DNA of 64,000 nt from Rhodopseudomonas palustris (GCF_013415845.1 NZ_CP058907.1:2666001-2730000), one strand, 5' to 3'; shown: positions 32,330 through 42,036, counted from the stretch's first letter. Notes: generated by a model not told the origin, from the letters alone. Numbers and translations: made by a program.

Positions 32330-33345
32330 GCCGCGTCGGTCGCGAGCTTGAGCAGGTTGGCGCAGGTCGCGGTCTTCTTGCCGTAGTCCTTCCACGCGGT
32401 GTCGCGGGCGATCACGGCCCACTTCTCGACCGTGGCGGCGTCGAGCTTGTCGACCTTGGCGCCGGCCTTCTCGTACACCTTGGCGACCTCGATATCGTCG
32501 GCCTGGGCGCCTTGTTTGCCGAACGCTTCGAGCTCGGCGCCGACCGATAGGATGATGTCCTGATGGTTCTTCGGCAGCTTGTCGAAGATCGCCTTCGACA
32601 TCATCAGCGGCTCGAGCATGAACCAGTACGAGGCGTCCGCGCCGGAGGTGAGATGCTTGGCGACTTCCTCGAGCCGGAACGAGATCAGGCTGGTGGAGGA
32701 GGTGATGCCGGCGTCGCAGGCACCGGTCTGCATCGCAGCGTAGATCTCGTTCGACGGCACCGACAGCACCGCTGCGCCGGCCTGCTGCAGCACCATGTCC
32801 ATCTCGCGCGAACCGCCGCGGACCTTGAGGCCCTTGGCGTCGTCAGGTGACAGCAGCGCCTTGGAGCGGCTGGCGACGCCGCCGGCCTGCCACACCCAGG
32901 TCACCAACACGATGCCCTTGTCGGCGAGGAAGTCGGTCAGCGCCTTGCCGACCGGCTTGGTCTTCCACGACAGGCCCTGCTCATAGGTCGAGACCAGTCC
33001 CGGCATCAGGCCGATATTGGTCTCGGGGACTTCGCCGCCCGCATAGGGCATCGGATACAGCGACAGATCGAGCGCGCCTTTGCGCATCGCCGAAAACTGC
33101 GCGTTGGTCTTGATCAGTGATGAGCCCGGATAGACTTCGCCGACCAGTTCGCCGCCGGAGCGCTTGCTGATTTCGTCGGCGAACTTGCGGCACAGCCGGT
33201 CGCGGAAGTCGCCTTTGTCGATGGTGCCACCGGGAAACTGATGCGAGATCTTCAGTGTCGTTGCCGCCTGCGCTGAGCCGATCCCGTATTTCAGGACCGC
33301 GGGCGCTGCCAATGCGGAGACGAGGAGGTGGCGGCGTGACAGCAT
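32326..33345 (-). CDS. dctP: TRAP transporter substrate-binding protein (DctP family)
   Basis: The protein is 339 residues from the ATG at 33345 with a GGGAGAG ribosome site. A possible Tat or Sec signal (MLSRRHLLVSALAAPAVLKY) ends with AQAA. The DctP fold follows: TLKISHQFPGGTID, ISKRSGGELVGEVYPGSSLI, the substrate-site region LKVRGGSREMDMVLQQAGAA and PSNEIYAAMQTGACDA. The ligand is unknown. The closest pattern I can name is organic-acid or aromatic-acid binders. Genes dctP, dctQ and dctM overlap and form one operon, convergent with leucine degradation. Confidence 0.9.
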   Translation of the reverse strand: MLSRRHLLVSALAAPAVLKYGIGSAQAATTLKISHQFPGGTIDKGDFRDRLCRKFADEISKRSGGELVGEVYPGSSLIKTNAQFSAMRKGALDLSLYPMPYAGGEVPETNIGLMPGLVSTYEQGLSWKTKPVGKALTDFLADKGIVLVTWVWQAGGVASRSKALLSPDDAKGLKVRGGSREMDMVLQQAGAAVLSVPSNEIYAAMQTGACDAGITSSTSLISFRLEEVAKHLTSGADASYWFMLEPLMMSKAIFDKLPKNHQDIILSVGAELEAFGKQGAQADDIEVAKVYEKAGAKVDKLDAATVEKWAVIARDTAWKDYGKKTATCANLLKLATDAA

Positions 33346-33614
33346 CGTTTCTCTCCCGATCATTTTCTGTTGTTTGAATCGCTAAAGCATTGGTCGCTGA
33401 GCGGTCAAGGCGAGAGGCGGCGATCGGACGGATTGCAACGAGGTTTTGTTAGTTGCAGTGCGGTGCGGGTGTTGTTGCGGTGCCGAACCACCGCCGCCTC
33501 GGGAAGTTGCGAGCAAGAATTATTTCGGTGCAGCGTAACAAGCCCGGTTCCCGATCCGTTGAGTGAAAGGGCGGCAGTCGCCGCACCGATCGATTTCGAC
33601 AAGGATCACATCAC

Positions 33615-33854
33615 ATGACCCGTACCCGCATCGTTCTCGCCCTCATGATCGCAGCATTCTCGTCCAGCCTCGCGATGGCGCCGGCTGCCTACGCGATGGA
33701 CAAGATGGAGAAGAAGGACGGCATGGCTCACGACACCATGGCCAAGGATTCGATGAGCAAGGACGGCATGAAGAAAGACACGATGGCGAAGGACGGTATG
33801 AAGAAGGACGGCATGTCCAAAGACAGCATGTCCAAGGACCAGATGAAGAAGTAG
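33615..33854 (+). CDS. Exported pentapeptide MXKDX repeat protein
   Basis: The protein is 79 residues. A signal peptide (MTRTRIVLALMIAAFSSSLA, then MAPAAYA) is followed by about eight pentads of the form M-x-K-D-x (for example MAKDSMSKDGMKKDTMAKDG). The MXKDX family has no proven function; the mature peptide is very charged and methionine-rich and could bind metal or peroxide. It is transcribed alone, about 270 bases from the divergent dctP gene. Confidence 0.85.
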   Translation: MTRTRIVLALMIAAFSSSLAMAPAAYAMDKMEKKDGMAHDTMAKDSMSKDGMKKDTMAKDGMKKDGMSKDSMSKDQMKK

Positions 33855-34377
33855 TTCGCGTCACCCGAGACCAGGGCGGCGGGCGTTCGTCGTCCTGTTA
33901 GTCGTCGCCAGGAGCCGCAGCGTGGCGCGAAAGCGACGCTGCGGCTGCCGACCAGCGATATGCCGAACACCTCGGACTCATGATCTATGAAGCTGCCGGA
34001 GAAACCGGTGGTGACGTCTTGTCCGGAGAACAGCGGTCGTCGGCGACTGTGTCGTCGCCGGTGCTGAAGAAATACGGATCGCCACCGCGCAGCCTGCCGT
34101 CGCGCAGAATGATTGCGTCGTTCGAATGGGCGCGATGTCGTCGCGCATCCGGATCTGAATCCGAGTACATCCCGTCCGCATTGTCCTGCCCTGTACCTTC
34201 TCCAAAGGGTACGAGATCACCTGCACTCCCGACCTTCTCGGTAATTTGAGCGCCAGCGTACGGGCACGCAACTTTGCTGTGTTTTGCTCAGTCACCATGC
34301 GCCCGCGGCCGTAGAGTTCCCGACCAGAATCATGTTTGCCGTCATTCGGGTGGTGCAGTTTGGGGCGAGGGGCAGGT
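33855..34377. other. Long intergenic region before the large outer-membrane gene
   Basis: About 520 bases. A hairpin (GCCGCAGCGT / ACGCTGCGGC near 33912-33944) follows the MXKDX gene and may be its terminator. A minus-strand frame of 61 codons (33985-34170) looks weakly protein-like. The right end holds the promoter and leader of the outer-membrane gene. Confidence 0.4.
33985..34170 (-). CDS. Possible small ORF or gene remnant
   Basis: The frame encodes 61 residues (MYSDSDPDARRHRAHSNDAI, ILRDGRLRGGDPYFFSTGDD). Aspartate-proline-rich short proteins of this type exist in Bradyrhizobiaceae, but I cannot name a family. The ribosome site is poor. The upstream DNA is open in another frame (33978-34298), so a frame-shifted remnant of a longer gene is possible. 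Confidence 0.22.
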   Translation of the reverse strand: MYSDSDPDARRHRAHSNDAIILRDGRLRGGDPYFFSTGDDTVADDRCSPDKTSPPVSPAAS

Positions 34378-37371
34378 ATGAAGAATTTTCCAGCGTGGCT
34401 GAGCGTCTGGTCGGTGGTGGCCGTTGCGTGCGGTAGCGCGCATGCGGCCGATCTGCAGAACGTTTCAGTCCCGTCGGCCGTGCCGGCGGCAACTAACTGG
34501 ACCGGCTTCTACATCGGTACCCACGTCGGCGCCGCAGCGTCGGAGAGCGCGTGGAACAGCATTGCCGGAAGTGGGGCCGGACTGGCGGCGGGGCCGTTCC
34601 CTGGTCATGGCGTCAGCGGCAATGCGATCGCCGGCATCCAGGGCGGCTACAACGCGCAGTTCGGTCATTACGTGCTCGGCATCGAAGGCGACGCCAGCTT
34701 CGGTTCCATCAACGGTTTGGCCCGCTGTCTGCACGGCACCTTTGCCTGCACCAGCCGGATCGACGAACTGTGGACGCTCGCCGCGCGCTTCGGCTACGCC
34801 GCGGGTGATTTGCTGGTCTATGGCAAGGCCGGCGCCGCCTGGGCCGACGTCCATCGCCGGATGGCCAGCGGCAACTTCGTCAACGTCCTCGAAGCGTCCG
34901 AGACGCGGTCCGGCTGGCTGCTCGGCGCCGGCGTCGAATACGCCTTCCTGCCGGGCCTGTCGGGCAAGATCGAGTACAACTACGCGGATTTCGGCAATCG
35001 CTCCCTGACGATGGCCGATCAGTTCGGCGACGTTTCGGACGTGTCGATCGGCCAGACCGCGCATCTGGTCAAGGTCGGCCTCAATTATCGGCTCGGCGCG
35101 GCCTCGGTCAGCGCAGCGCCGCTTCCCGGCGTGCCGCTGCCGCAGTGGAGCTGGACCGGGATCTATCTCGGCGTCCACGCCGGCGGCGGCTTCGGCAGCA
35201 ACGATTGGGAGTCGGCGACGGGCGCGCTGCTCGCGGCGTCGACGTCGGGCGGGTTCCCCGGGCGCGGCGACAGTTCCGGGCTGTTCGGCGGCGGCCAGAT
35301 CGGCGCGAACTATCAATTCGGCCGCTGGGTCGCCGGTGTTGAAGCGTCCGCCGCCGCGGCGGATATCGGCGGCTACGCCAAATGCGCCACCGATGTCGGG
35401 ACACGGAGAAATTTCACCTGCCACAATGAGCTGTCGTCGCTCGGCACCATCACGGGCCGGCTTGGGCAGACCTGGGGCAATCTGTTGATCTACGGCAAGG
35501 CCGGCGCGGCGTGGGCAACCGGCAGCAGCGATGCGCAGCGCGCAGGCAGCGCCAGCCGCTTCACCGAAAGCGGCACGCGCTGGGGCTGGGTCACCGGTAC
35601 CGGCCTGGAATATGCTCTCAGTCCGAACCTGTCGGCCTTCGTGGAGTACAACCACGTCGATTTCGGCACCCAAGACACCGCTTACGTCGATCAGTTCGGC
35701 AATGCCTCCGAGATCGGCTTCAAGCAGAAGCTCGATCTGGTGAAGGCAGGTCTGAATTATCGGCTCGGCTCGGGCGCGCCGACGCTCGGCGCGGGAGGCG
35801 ATGCGCCGCTGTTCGTCAAGGCCGCCGCGCTGCCGCTCGGCTGGCAGGTCGAGGCCGGCACCCGTTATTGGGGCAGCTCGGGGCGGATGCAGAAGGATCT
35901 GAACGACAACGTCTCGCCGAGCCGGCTGAATTCACGGCTGATCTATGGCGATCAGACCGGTCATTCGCTCGAAGCCTTCGTGCGCGTCGATCACGCGTCG
36001 GGCCTGTTCGCCAAGGCCAATCTCGGCCTCGGCCATCTCGTCAACGGCCAGCTCAACGACGAAGACTTCCCGAGCGAAGTGAACTATTCGAACACGATCT
36101 CGGAGATGCGCGACGGCCGCCTGGCCTTCGGCAGCGCGGACATCGGCTACAATTTCATCAACGATGGCGGCCGCAAGCTCGGTGGCTTCGTCGGTTATCG
36201 TTCGTTCTACCAGACCGGCAACGGCTTCGGCTGTCGGCAGATCGCGACCGACTTCGACACCTGTGGCGTCCCGTTTCCCACCAACTTCGTCGGTCTCAGC
36301 GAGACCGAATCCTGGCGCGGCGTCGCGCTCGGCCTCAACGTTCGCGCGCCGCTGACCGAACGGCTGCGGCTGGAGGTCGATGCGGCTTATCTGCCTTACG
36401 TCAATCGCGCTGGCTTCGACAATCATTGGTTTCGCGCCGACATCAATCCGCAGTCGGAGGTCGGCCACGGCTGGGGTACGCAGTTCGAAGCGATCCTGTC
36501 CTACGCGGTCACCGATCGCTTCAGCGTCGGCGTCGGCGGCCGCTATTGGTACTTCGCGACCGACAGCGCCAGCACGATCTTCCCGAGAGAAGCGACGACG
36601 TCGCCGATGCAGTTCTATTCCGAACGCTACGGCGGCTTCGTCCAGACCTCGTATAAGTTCGGCGACGTCGATGCGGCAGAAACCTCGGCGCACGGCATCG
36701 CCAAGGCGCCGCCGCGGATCGCGCCCACCAATTGGACCGGCCTCTATGTCGGCGCCAGCGTCGGCGCGGGCTGGGGCCGCACCACCTATGCGGACCCGTT
36801 CCCGACCCCGACGACGGGTGATCGGGCGGACCTCGGCGGCGCGCTGCTCGGCGGCCAGATCGGCGCGAACTACCAGTTCGGTCATCTCGTCGCCGGCGTC
36901 GAAGCCTCGGCCAACTGGGCGAATATTCGCGGCACCGACACCTGCTTCGGCGCGTATCCTAATCCTGTGGTGGCCGGCTTCGACTGCGGCAGCAGGATCG
37001 ACGCCATCGGCACGTTCACGGCGCGCGGCGGCTACGCGATCGATCGCACGCTGCTCTACGTCAAGGGCGGCGCGGCCTGGGATCGCCAGCAGGATCAGTT
37101 CAACTCCGTCGGTGTCGGTGGCACGACGCTCGCGAGCACCAGCACCAATTGGGGCTGGACCGTCGGCGGCGGCCTCGAATACGCGCTGGCGCCGTCGTGG
37201 TCGATGGCGCTGGAATACAAGTACTTCGACTTCGGCGCGTCTCAGGTGTTCGGCACGTCGGTGACGCCGGCATTGGACGGCGTCAACCTGGCGCCGCAGA
37301 CGAACAAACTGCAGACGGTGTCGCTCGGGGTGAACTACAAATTCGGGCCGTCGTTGTTCGCCAGGGACTGA
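34378..37371 (+). CDS. Very large outer-membrane protein with four barrel-like domains
   Basis: The protein is 997 residues from the ATG at 34378. A signal peptide ends at AHAAD. Domain A (about 38-240) starts [14 protein letters not shown] and ends VGLNYRLG; B (256-464) starts [15 protein letters not shown] and ends [11 protein letters not shown] (783-991) starts [16 protein letters not shown] and ends LGVNYKFG. These are Omp25/RopB-like 8-strand barrels. C (487-762) is unlike them: [34 protein letters not shown], ending [11 protein letters not shown], reminiscent of omptin-like barrels. Single Omp25 domains are normally whole proteins of about 220 residues. No frameshift is needed; the frame is continuous. 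Function unknown, probably envelope integrity or adhesion. Confidence 0.85.
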   Translation: MKNFPAWLSVWSVVAVACGSAHAADLQNVSVPSAVPAATNWTGFYIGTHVGAAASESAWNSIAGSGAGLAAGPFPGHGVSGNAIAGIQGGYNAQFGHYVLGIEGDASFGSINGLARCLHGTFACTSRIDELWTLAARFGYAAGDLLVYGKAGAAWADVHRRMASGNFVNVLEASETRSGWLLGAGVEYAFLPGLSGKIEYNYADFGNRSLTMADQFGDVSDVSIGQTAHLVKVGLNYRLGAASVSAAPLPGVPLPQWSWTGIYLGVHAGGGFGSNDWESATGALLAASTSGGFPGRGDSSGLFGGGQIGANYQFGRWVAGVEASAAAADIGGYAKCATDVGTRRNFTCHNELSSLGTITGRLGQTWGNLLIYGKAGAAWATGSSDAQRAGSASRFTESGTRWGWVTGTGLEYALSPNLSAFVEYNHVDFGTQDTAYVDQFGNASEIGFKQKLDLVKAGLNYRLGSGAPTLGAGGDAPLFVKAAALPLGWQVEAGTRYWGSSGRMQKDLNDNVSPSRLNSRLIYGDQTGHSLEAFVRVDHASGLFAKANLGLGHLVNGQLNDEDFPSEVNYSNTISEMRDGRLAFGSADIGYNFINDGGRKLGGFVGYRSFYQTGNGFGCRQIATDFDTCGVPFPTNFVGLSETESWRGVALGLNVRAPLTERLRLEVDAAYLPYVNRAGFDNHWFRADINPQSEVGHGWGTQFEAILSYAVTDRFSVGVGGRYWYFATDSASTIFPREATTSPMQFYSERYGGFVQTSYKFGDVDAAETSAHGIAKAPPRIAPTNWTGLYVGASVGAGWGRTTYADPFPTPTTGDRADLGGALLGGQIGANYQFGHLVAGVEASANWANIRGTDTCFGAYPNPVVAGFDCGSRIDAIGTFTARGGYAIDRTLLYVKGGAAWDRQQDQFNSVGVGGTTLASTSTNWGWTVGGGLEYALAPSWSMALEYKYFDFGASQVFGTSVTPALDGVNLAPQTNKLQTVSLGVNYKFGPSLFARD

Positions 37372-37546
37372 GCCGTGTGATCGAGGTCCGGTTCGTCGCC
37401 GGGCCTCGATTGCCATCGTGACGGGCGGAGAGGCCGGTTGCGGCCGCGGGCAGGCGGTCGTGGCTCGCTTGGTTGTCGGATCGGTGCCGAGCGGCTACAA
37501 CCGGGCCTCACCGCGACCGACGTCGATCTTCCCAAAGGACAATCCG

Positions 37547-38005
37547 ATGCGTTTCGCTTTTCCCGCCGGCGCTGTGCTGGCTTTGGCCGTTGCTGCGCTG
37601 TCTCCCGCCGCGGCCCTGATGTCGAGCACCCCCGCCATGTCCGAATCCGCCAAATCCGTCACCACTCCGTCGGGTCTCCAGATCGTGGACACCCAAGTCG
37701 GCACCGGCGCGTCGCCGGCGCGCGGCCAGATCTGCGTGATGCACTACACCGGCTGGCTCTACGAGAACGGCGCCAAGACCCGCAAGTTCGACTCCTCGGT
37801 CGACCGCAACGAGCCGTTCGAATTCCCGATCGGGATGGGCCGGGTGATCAAGGGCTGGGACGAGGGTGTTGCCAGCATGAAGGTCGGCGGCAAGCGCACG
37901 CTGATCATTCCGCCGGATCTCGGCTACGGCGCGCGTGGCGCCGGCGGCGTGATCCCGCCGAACGCGACTCTGATCTTCGATGTGGAATTGCTCGGCCTCA
38001 AGTAA
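37547..38005 (+). CDS. Periplasmic FKBP-type peptidyl-prolyl isomerase
   Basis: The protein is 152 residues from the ATG at 37547 with AAAGGA upstream. The N-terminus ([20 protein letters not shown]) is an export signal. The FKBP domain covers about residues 45-152: [15 protein letters not shown] [54 protein letters not shown] and [14 protein letters not shown]. The key aromatic and Asp/Phe pocket residues (Tyr, Phe-Asp, Ile-Trp, Tyr) are intact. It should help fold exported proteins; the neighbour upstream is the very large outer-membrane protein, though this may be chance. Confidence 0.92.
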   Translation: MRFAFPAGAVLALAVAALSPAAALMSSTPAMSESAKSVTTPSGLQIVDTQVGTGASPARGQICVMHYTGWLYENGAKTRKFDSSVDRNEPFEFPIGMGRVIKGWDEGVASMKVGGKRTLIIPPDLGYGARGAGGVIPPNATLIFDVELLGLK

Positions 38006-38020
38006 GGCCGATGACGCGAT

Positions 38021-38040
38021 GGCCCGGCACGAGCCGGGCC
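38021..38040. terminator. Short G+C-rich hairpin between convergent genes
   Basis: GGCCCGGC (38021-38028) pairs with GCCGGGCC (38033-38040) across ACGA. No T-run follows. It lies between the FKBP gene and the convergent small exported protein gene. Confidence 0.4.
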
Positions 38041-38053
38041 GTCGTTGCCGCGG

Positions 38054-38395
38054 TTACGGCCGGCCGCAATAGGCAAGGATGCTGCTGGCGCCCATGCCGC
38101 AGGTCGCGGTCAGCTTGCCGTTCGCGAGCTTGAGGGTGTCGGCGAAGCGGGCCTTGGTGCCGCTGACGCAGAACGCCGACAGCAGGGTGTCGTCGTCGGC
38201 GCAGGAGATCGGGCAGCCGTCGGACGGGCAGGAGGTCGAGGTCACGGTCTTGATCGGGCTTGCCGGGACCACAGCCGCGCTAGCCGCCGCCTGTTCGGCC
38301 GCATCGTTCGGGTTGGGCTCTGACTTGAAATTGCGGACGCCGAAGACCACCACAGCGGCGGCGATGCAGGCGACGATCAATGTCGGTAACTTCAT
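38054..38395 (-). CDS. Small membrane-anchored or exported protein with cysteine motif
   Basis: The protein is 113 residues from MKLPTLIVACIAAAVVVFGV. One hydrophobic helix at the N-terminus is a signal or anchor. An alanine- and proline-rich linker leads to a compact domain with CPSDGCPISCADD and two further cysteines (FCVSG, TCGMG) and a fifth near the end (YCGRP), suited to disulphides. I recognise no family. It is convergent with the FKBP gene, with the hairpin between. Confidence 0.65.
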   Translation of the reverse strand: MKLPTLIVACIAAAVVVFGVRNFKSEPNPNDAAEQAAASAAVVPASPIKTVTSTSCPSDGCPISCADDDTLLSAFCVSGTKARFADTLKLANGKLTATCGMGASSILAYCGRP

Positions 38396-38615
38396 CTTCA
38401 ACCCCATTCCTCGAATAATCAGCGGCCGAGACCGCGGTGAGCATAGACCTGCATTGCGGAATTGGAAGCGTTCAACGCCAACGGCGTTAACCCGTCACTG
38501 ATCAAGCGCAAATGGTAATATGCGACCGTGATTAGTTGGGCGGTTAGTATCCGTTCCGCGCGCGTGTCCGACCAATCCTGCTTTCGCCCCACTTCGATCT
38601 GTATAGCGACCCACC

Positions 38616-39422
38616 ATGACGATGATTGAGCCAGATCCTGCCGACTTCGAGCCGATCCACCCGTATTCGCTGGCGCGGATCTCCCACGTCGCGCTGCAGG
38701 CCGGTGCGGTGCTGGCGCAGAGCGGCGCGTCGGTGCGCGTGGTGCATGAAGGCGCACGGATGGTGGCGGAGGGGCTCGGGGTCGAGGTGCTGGGGATGCG
38801 CTCCGGCTACGCCTCGTTCGAGATCACGCTGGCGCGCGGCCATCACAGCTTCACGCGCATGACTCAGATCGGTGCGCACGGCGTGAACCATCGGCTCGAC
38901 TTCGCGGTGCGCGACCTGCTCAAGCGCGCCGCGCGCGGCGCCATGACGCCGGACGCGATCGAGGCCGAGCTGAAGCGGCTGCAGAGCGAGACGCCGCGGC
39001 ATCCGCCGTGGCTGGTGGCGATCGCCACCGGCGCCGCCTGCGCGGCGTTCGGCCGGCTGCTCGGCTCCGACTGGCTGTCGTTCGGGCCGGTGCTGGCCGC
39101 GGCCAGCATCGGGCAGGGCGTTCGTCATTTGCTGCTCGGCCGCCGCTTCAATGTGTTCGTGGTCGCGGCGATCGTCGGCTGCATCTCGGCGGCGCTCGGC
39201 GGCCTCGGTGCGCGGCTGATCGGCAGCTCGACGACCGAACTCGCAATGATGGCGTCGATCCTGCTGCTGGTGCCGGGCGTGCCGTCGACCAACGCCCAGA
39301 CCGATGTGATGGACGGCTACCCGACCATGGGCAGCGCCCGCGCCGTCACCGTGATCATGATCATGGTGTTCGCGGTCACCGGGCTGTGGCTGGCCGAATT
39401 CGTGTTGAGGATCCACACATGA
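38616..39422 (+). CDS. Threonine/serine exporter, N-terminal half (ThrE/DUF1212)
   Basis: The protein is 268 residues. A soluble N-terminal part (about 1-125) has AVLAQSGASVRVVHEGARMV, and four or five membrane segments follow (AIATGAACAAFGRLLG, VFVVAAIVGCISAALGG, MMASILLLVPGVPSTNAQTD). This is the N-terminal half of ThrE, which in Corynebacterium exports threonine and serine; here the exporter is split in two genes as in many proteobacteria (YjjP/YjjB type). The stop overlaps the start of the second half by four bases. Confidence 0.87.
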   Translation: MTMIEPDPADFEPIHPYSLARISHVALQAGAVLAQSGASVRVVHEGARMVAEGLGVEVLGMRSGYASFEITLARGHHSFTRMTQIGAHGVNHRLDFAVRDLLKRAARGAMTPDAIEAELKRLQSETPRHPPWLVAIATGAACAAFGRLLGSDWLSFGPVLAAASIGQGVRHLLLGRRFNVFVVAAIVGCISAALGGLGARLIGSSTTELAMMASILLLVPGVPSTNAQTDVMDGYPTMGSARAVTVIMIMVFAVTGLWLAEFVLRIHT

Positions 39423-39898
39423 CCGCGACCTGGATCGCGATGTTGCCGTATCTGGCGCATCAGGCGGCGTTCGGTGCGCTCGCCGCGGCCGGCTTCGGCG
39501 TGCTGTTCAATTTCGGCTGGCGCACGCTCGCCTGGTGCGCGGTCGCCGGCGCGCTGGCGCTGGCTGTCCGCACCGTGGTGCAGCAGACCGGCGGCAGCCT
39601 GGAGGCCGCGACCTTCGCAGCGGCCTTCGTCACCTCGTTCACCGCGATCCTGGCGCTGCGCTGGCTCGGCCCGGCCTGCAACGCGGTTGCGCTGGCCGGC
39701 TGCATTCCGATGGTGCCTGGCGCGTTCTTCGGTCAGGCGATGCTCGGCTATATGGCGGTCGCCGCCGACACCACCGGCTCTTCGACAGCGCAGATCGTCG
39801 CAGCCTCGCAGGCGTTCGTGCGCGTGCTGTCGATCGTCGGCGCGATCGGGGCGGGGCTGGCGATCCCGGCCTATTTGCTCAAGAGCCGGCAGTTCTGA
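39419..39898 (+). CDS. Threonine/serine exporter, C-terminal half (ThrE/DUF3815)
   Basis: The protein is 159 residues with four or five membrane segments: HQAAFGALAAAGFGVLFNF, LAWCAVAGALALAVRTVV, AATFAAAFVTSFTAILALRW, and LSIVGAIGAGLAIPAYLL. The AGCIPMVPGAFFGQAMLGYM region is the family signature (P-x-x-P-G). It overlaps the upstream half (ATGA), so the two are coupled and probably form one transporter. E. coli YjjP-YjjB, with the same arrangement, exports succinate, so the substrate here may be an amino acid or a dicarboxylate. Confidence 0.85.
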   Translation: MTATWIAMLPYLAHQAAFGALAAAGFGVLFNFGWRTLAWCAVAGALALAVRTVVQQTGGSLEAATFAAAFVTSFTAILALRWLGPACNAVALAGCIPMVPGAFFGQAMLGYMAVAADTTGSSTAQIVAASQAFVRVLSIVGAIGAGLAIPAYLLKSRQF

Positions 39899-40252
39899 TC
39901 AGCGCCCGGTGCCGGGCCAGGCCACCGAGCGCGCCACGCCGCTCGCCAGCCGGCCGGCATTGCGGCCCTCGACGATGCTGCCGTCATGGCTGCTGGCCTG
40001 GATCAGCGACACCCGGCCGCCGGGATCGATGCGGAATTTGCGGCGGTCCCGGTAGCCGGTCCCGTCGAGCAGCCCGTAATCGGTCGTCAGCCACACCGTG
40101 GAGGTGGTCGCCGCACCATCGGTCCACACCGGATCGCTGATCTCGTCGACCTTGAAGGCCCAGAACTTGTAGAGGTGCGATTGGCCGAACGAGCGGACGC
40201 GGACGATCTCCGCCTTCAGATGCAGAATCGCTCGGGCTTGGGACTGGTCCAC
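39899..40252 (-). CDS. Conserved hypothetical protein, 117 residues
   Basis: The protein is 117 residues, soluble and mixed in character (AILHLKAEIVRVRSFGQSHL, VWLTTDYGLLDGTGYRDRRK). I do not recognise it. Its stop codon lies immediately beside the stop of the convergent thrE half-gene, with no intergenic space. Coding is supported by a clean frame and by the compact fit. Confidence 0.5.
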   Translation of the reverse strand: MDQSQARAILHLKAEIVRVRSFGQSHLYKFWAFKVDEISDPVWTDGAATTSTVWLTTDYGLLDGTGYRDRRKFRIDPGGRVSLIQASSHDGSIVEGRNAGRLASGVARSVAWPGTGR

Positions 40253-40492
40253 GAAATCTCGAATGCTTGCCGATCGTCAGATCGGTACCCGATTCGGCCG
40301 CCGGGCCGCTGCCGCGTCGTGAGTGCGGGATCATCGGCGAACCGACTGCCGCCGGACGCCGATCTCGCGGCGTGGGGACATCTTGCAGATAGGTTTGTCC
40401 CTGCGTCTCAGGTGGGGCTTTGGCGGCGCGCGGCGGCTTGAAATCCCCCTGAAACACGGTGCTCTGGGAGCATCGGTATCAGAGGGATTGCA

Positions 40493-40936
40493 ATGCGGTC
40501 ATGGGGAGGCGCGGTGCTGGCCGCGTTGCTGCTGTCGGGATGTGCGTCGGTGACGCGCGGCACCACGGAGAACATTTCGATTGCGAGCACGCCGTCGGGC
40601 GCCAAGGCCGATGTGTCCGGCACCGAGGCGCCGTTCTCCTGCGTCACGCCGTGCGTGGTCGAGGTGAGCCGCAATGCCGACATCACCGTCAGCCTGAGCA
40701 AAGAGGGCTATGAACCGCAGATCATCCCGCTGACCCGCGAAGTCTCCGGCAGCGGCGGCGCCGGCTTTGCCGGCAATCTGCTGCTCGGCGGCGTGGTCGG
40801 CATGGGCGTCGACGCCGCCACCGGCGCCGCGATGGACCACAAGCCCAACCCGGTCATCGTGACGCTGCAGCCGGCCGCGCCGCCACCGCCGCCGGTGGTC
40901 CGGCATCATCGCAAGCCGCGGGTGCCGGTGAGTTAG
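40493..40936 (+). CDS. Putative PEGA-type lipoprotein
   Basis: The protein is 147 residues. The N-terminus (MRSWGGAVLAALLLSGCASV) is a lipoprotein signal with lipobox LSGC, so it should be lipid-anchored. The mature part has ISIASTPSGAKADVSG and SLSKEGYEPQIIPL, a PEGA-like beta domain, then a glycine-rich membrane-like segment (AGFAGNLLLGGVVGMGVDAA) and a proline/histidine/arginine tail. It resembles small translocated or cell-surface lipoproteins of proteobacteria without known function. Confidence 0.75.
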   Translation: MRSWGGAVLAALLLSGCASVTRGTTENISIASTPSGAKADVSGTEAPFSCVTPCVVEVSRNADITVSLSKEGYEPQIIPLTREVSGSGGAGFAGNLLLGGVVGMGVDAATGAAMDHKPNPVIVTLQPAAPPPPPVVRHHRKPRVPVS

Positions 40937-40968
40937 TTGGTGATGAGGTCGAGCAAATGCCTTAGGGG

Positions 40969-42036
40969 CTACCCGCCGCCATTGGGCTTTCGGTTTCCGA
41001 AAGTTATCTCATCCATGCCTTGGATATAAGATTCGAGAAGTCCCGCGCGGTCCAGTATTCGATATGAATTACGAGAAGCTGCATCTTGCATCATCTCTTC
41101 GTTGATTTGACACCAGGAACATTGAGTTTTCGTGGCGGTCGCCCGTATCGGCTCAAGGCAAGTTGGGCAAAATGAGGTTGCGGGCACGAGAGCGGAACCA
41201 TCAAAAATATGCGAAGTTCCTTGAGTGTCGATGAAGTATGGATTCGCAGAGCTTCTGCCGATGCGGGTCTCAAAGTAGTTACAGTCAGTTCGTTCTGCTA
41301 TCTCCAGTAGGGTCTGCTTTGTTTGGTCTGTGCATCTCGATCCGACAATTATGCTGCTCACGCAACGAACCGGAACGTCTAGGAGCAACATCTCTGACTT
41401 GTCCCGAATCTCTTTCGTTGAGGCAACCATTCGTCGTTCCTGCTCGTAGGTCCAACAAGTTGCCTTCGTGAAATAGGCCGCATGGTATACGCCTAAACGT
41501 AAGAGATAGATGTACCGATTTTTTCCGATCTTGAACGCTCTGTAGAGCATGTCGGTCAAGCCATCTCTAGGGGAGTCTGAATAAGTGACGTTTTCGAAGT
41601 GGCTCTCAGGGAATGCTTCCGCGAGCGAGCTCTCCGAAAATTCAATTACAAAGCCTTTGTGATTCTCAGCATAGTGGGCCCACATTGGAATGACGCTGGG
41701 AGATCGTGAGAAGCAGGTCGTTGGGAGTTGATCTAGTTCGCCAACAGCGTCCGCATAGAACGCCAATGCGTCCGGCTCTTCGTCAAAATCTATGGTGAGA
41801 AACAGTTCGTAAGGGTCATTGAAGTCTTTTGGTAGAGAGCATTTGAGCGTTACAAGCTCAGGCGAGCTAAAGATGTTATCAATGAGCTGGGAGCTTATGT
41901 ATTTGTAGATCTTTCTGCTTGCCCCTTGATCAGGCGATTTCGGATTGTCGTGTGAAGGGGAATGCTTCGTAGAGGCGGTTGGTGTCGCCGCTTTGATGAG
42001 TAAGTTGCGTTTCTTCTTTCCGAGCTTGCTGTTCAT
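40969..42036 (-). CDS. DUF2971-domain protein in lower-G+C DNA
   Basis: The protein is 355 residues. The N-terminus is basic and disordered (MNSKLGKKKRNLLIKAATPT). The DUF2971-like part (about 45-260) reads KYISSQLIDNIFSSPELVTL, SLPKDFNDPYELFLTIDFDE, TCFSRSPSVIPMWAHYAENH with GFVIEFSE, and TYEQERRMVASTKE; the FNDPYE, MWAHYA and ExRM segments are family hallmarks. A zinc-ribbon-like tail follows (CPTCLEPIRATATKTQCSWC). DUF2971 proteins are unassigned and common in accessory regions. Base composition drops here: three sampled 60-base lines (41401, 41761, 41821) contain 31, 29 and 26 G+C. Probably acquired horizontally. Confidence 0.8.
   Translation of the reverse strand: MNSKLGKKKRNLLIKAATPTASTKHSPSHDNPKSPDQGASRKIYKYISSQLIDNIFSSPELVTLKCSLPKDFNDPYELFLTIDFDEEPDALAFYADAVGELDQLPTTCFSRSPSVIPMWAHYAENHKGFVIEFSESSLAEAFPESHFENVTYSDSPRDGLTDMLYRAFKIGKNRYIYLLRLGVYHAAYFTKATCWTYEQERRMVASTKEIRDKSEMLLLDVPVRCVSSIIVGSRCTDQTKQTLLEIAERTDCNYFETRIGRSSANPYFIDTQGTSHIFDGSALVPATSFCPTCLEPIRATATKTQCSWCQINEEMMQDAASRNSYRILDRAGLLESYIQGMDEITFGNRKPNGGG

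Noticed and set aside
33370..33618. 82-codon plus-strand frame before the MXKDX gene
   Set aside because: No ribosome site, no recognisable protein features; it overlaps the leader of the MXKDX gene.
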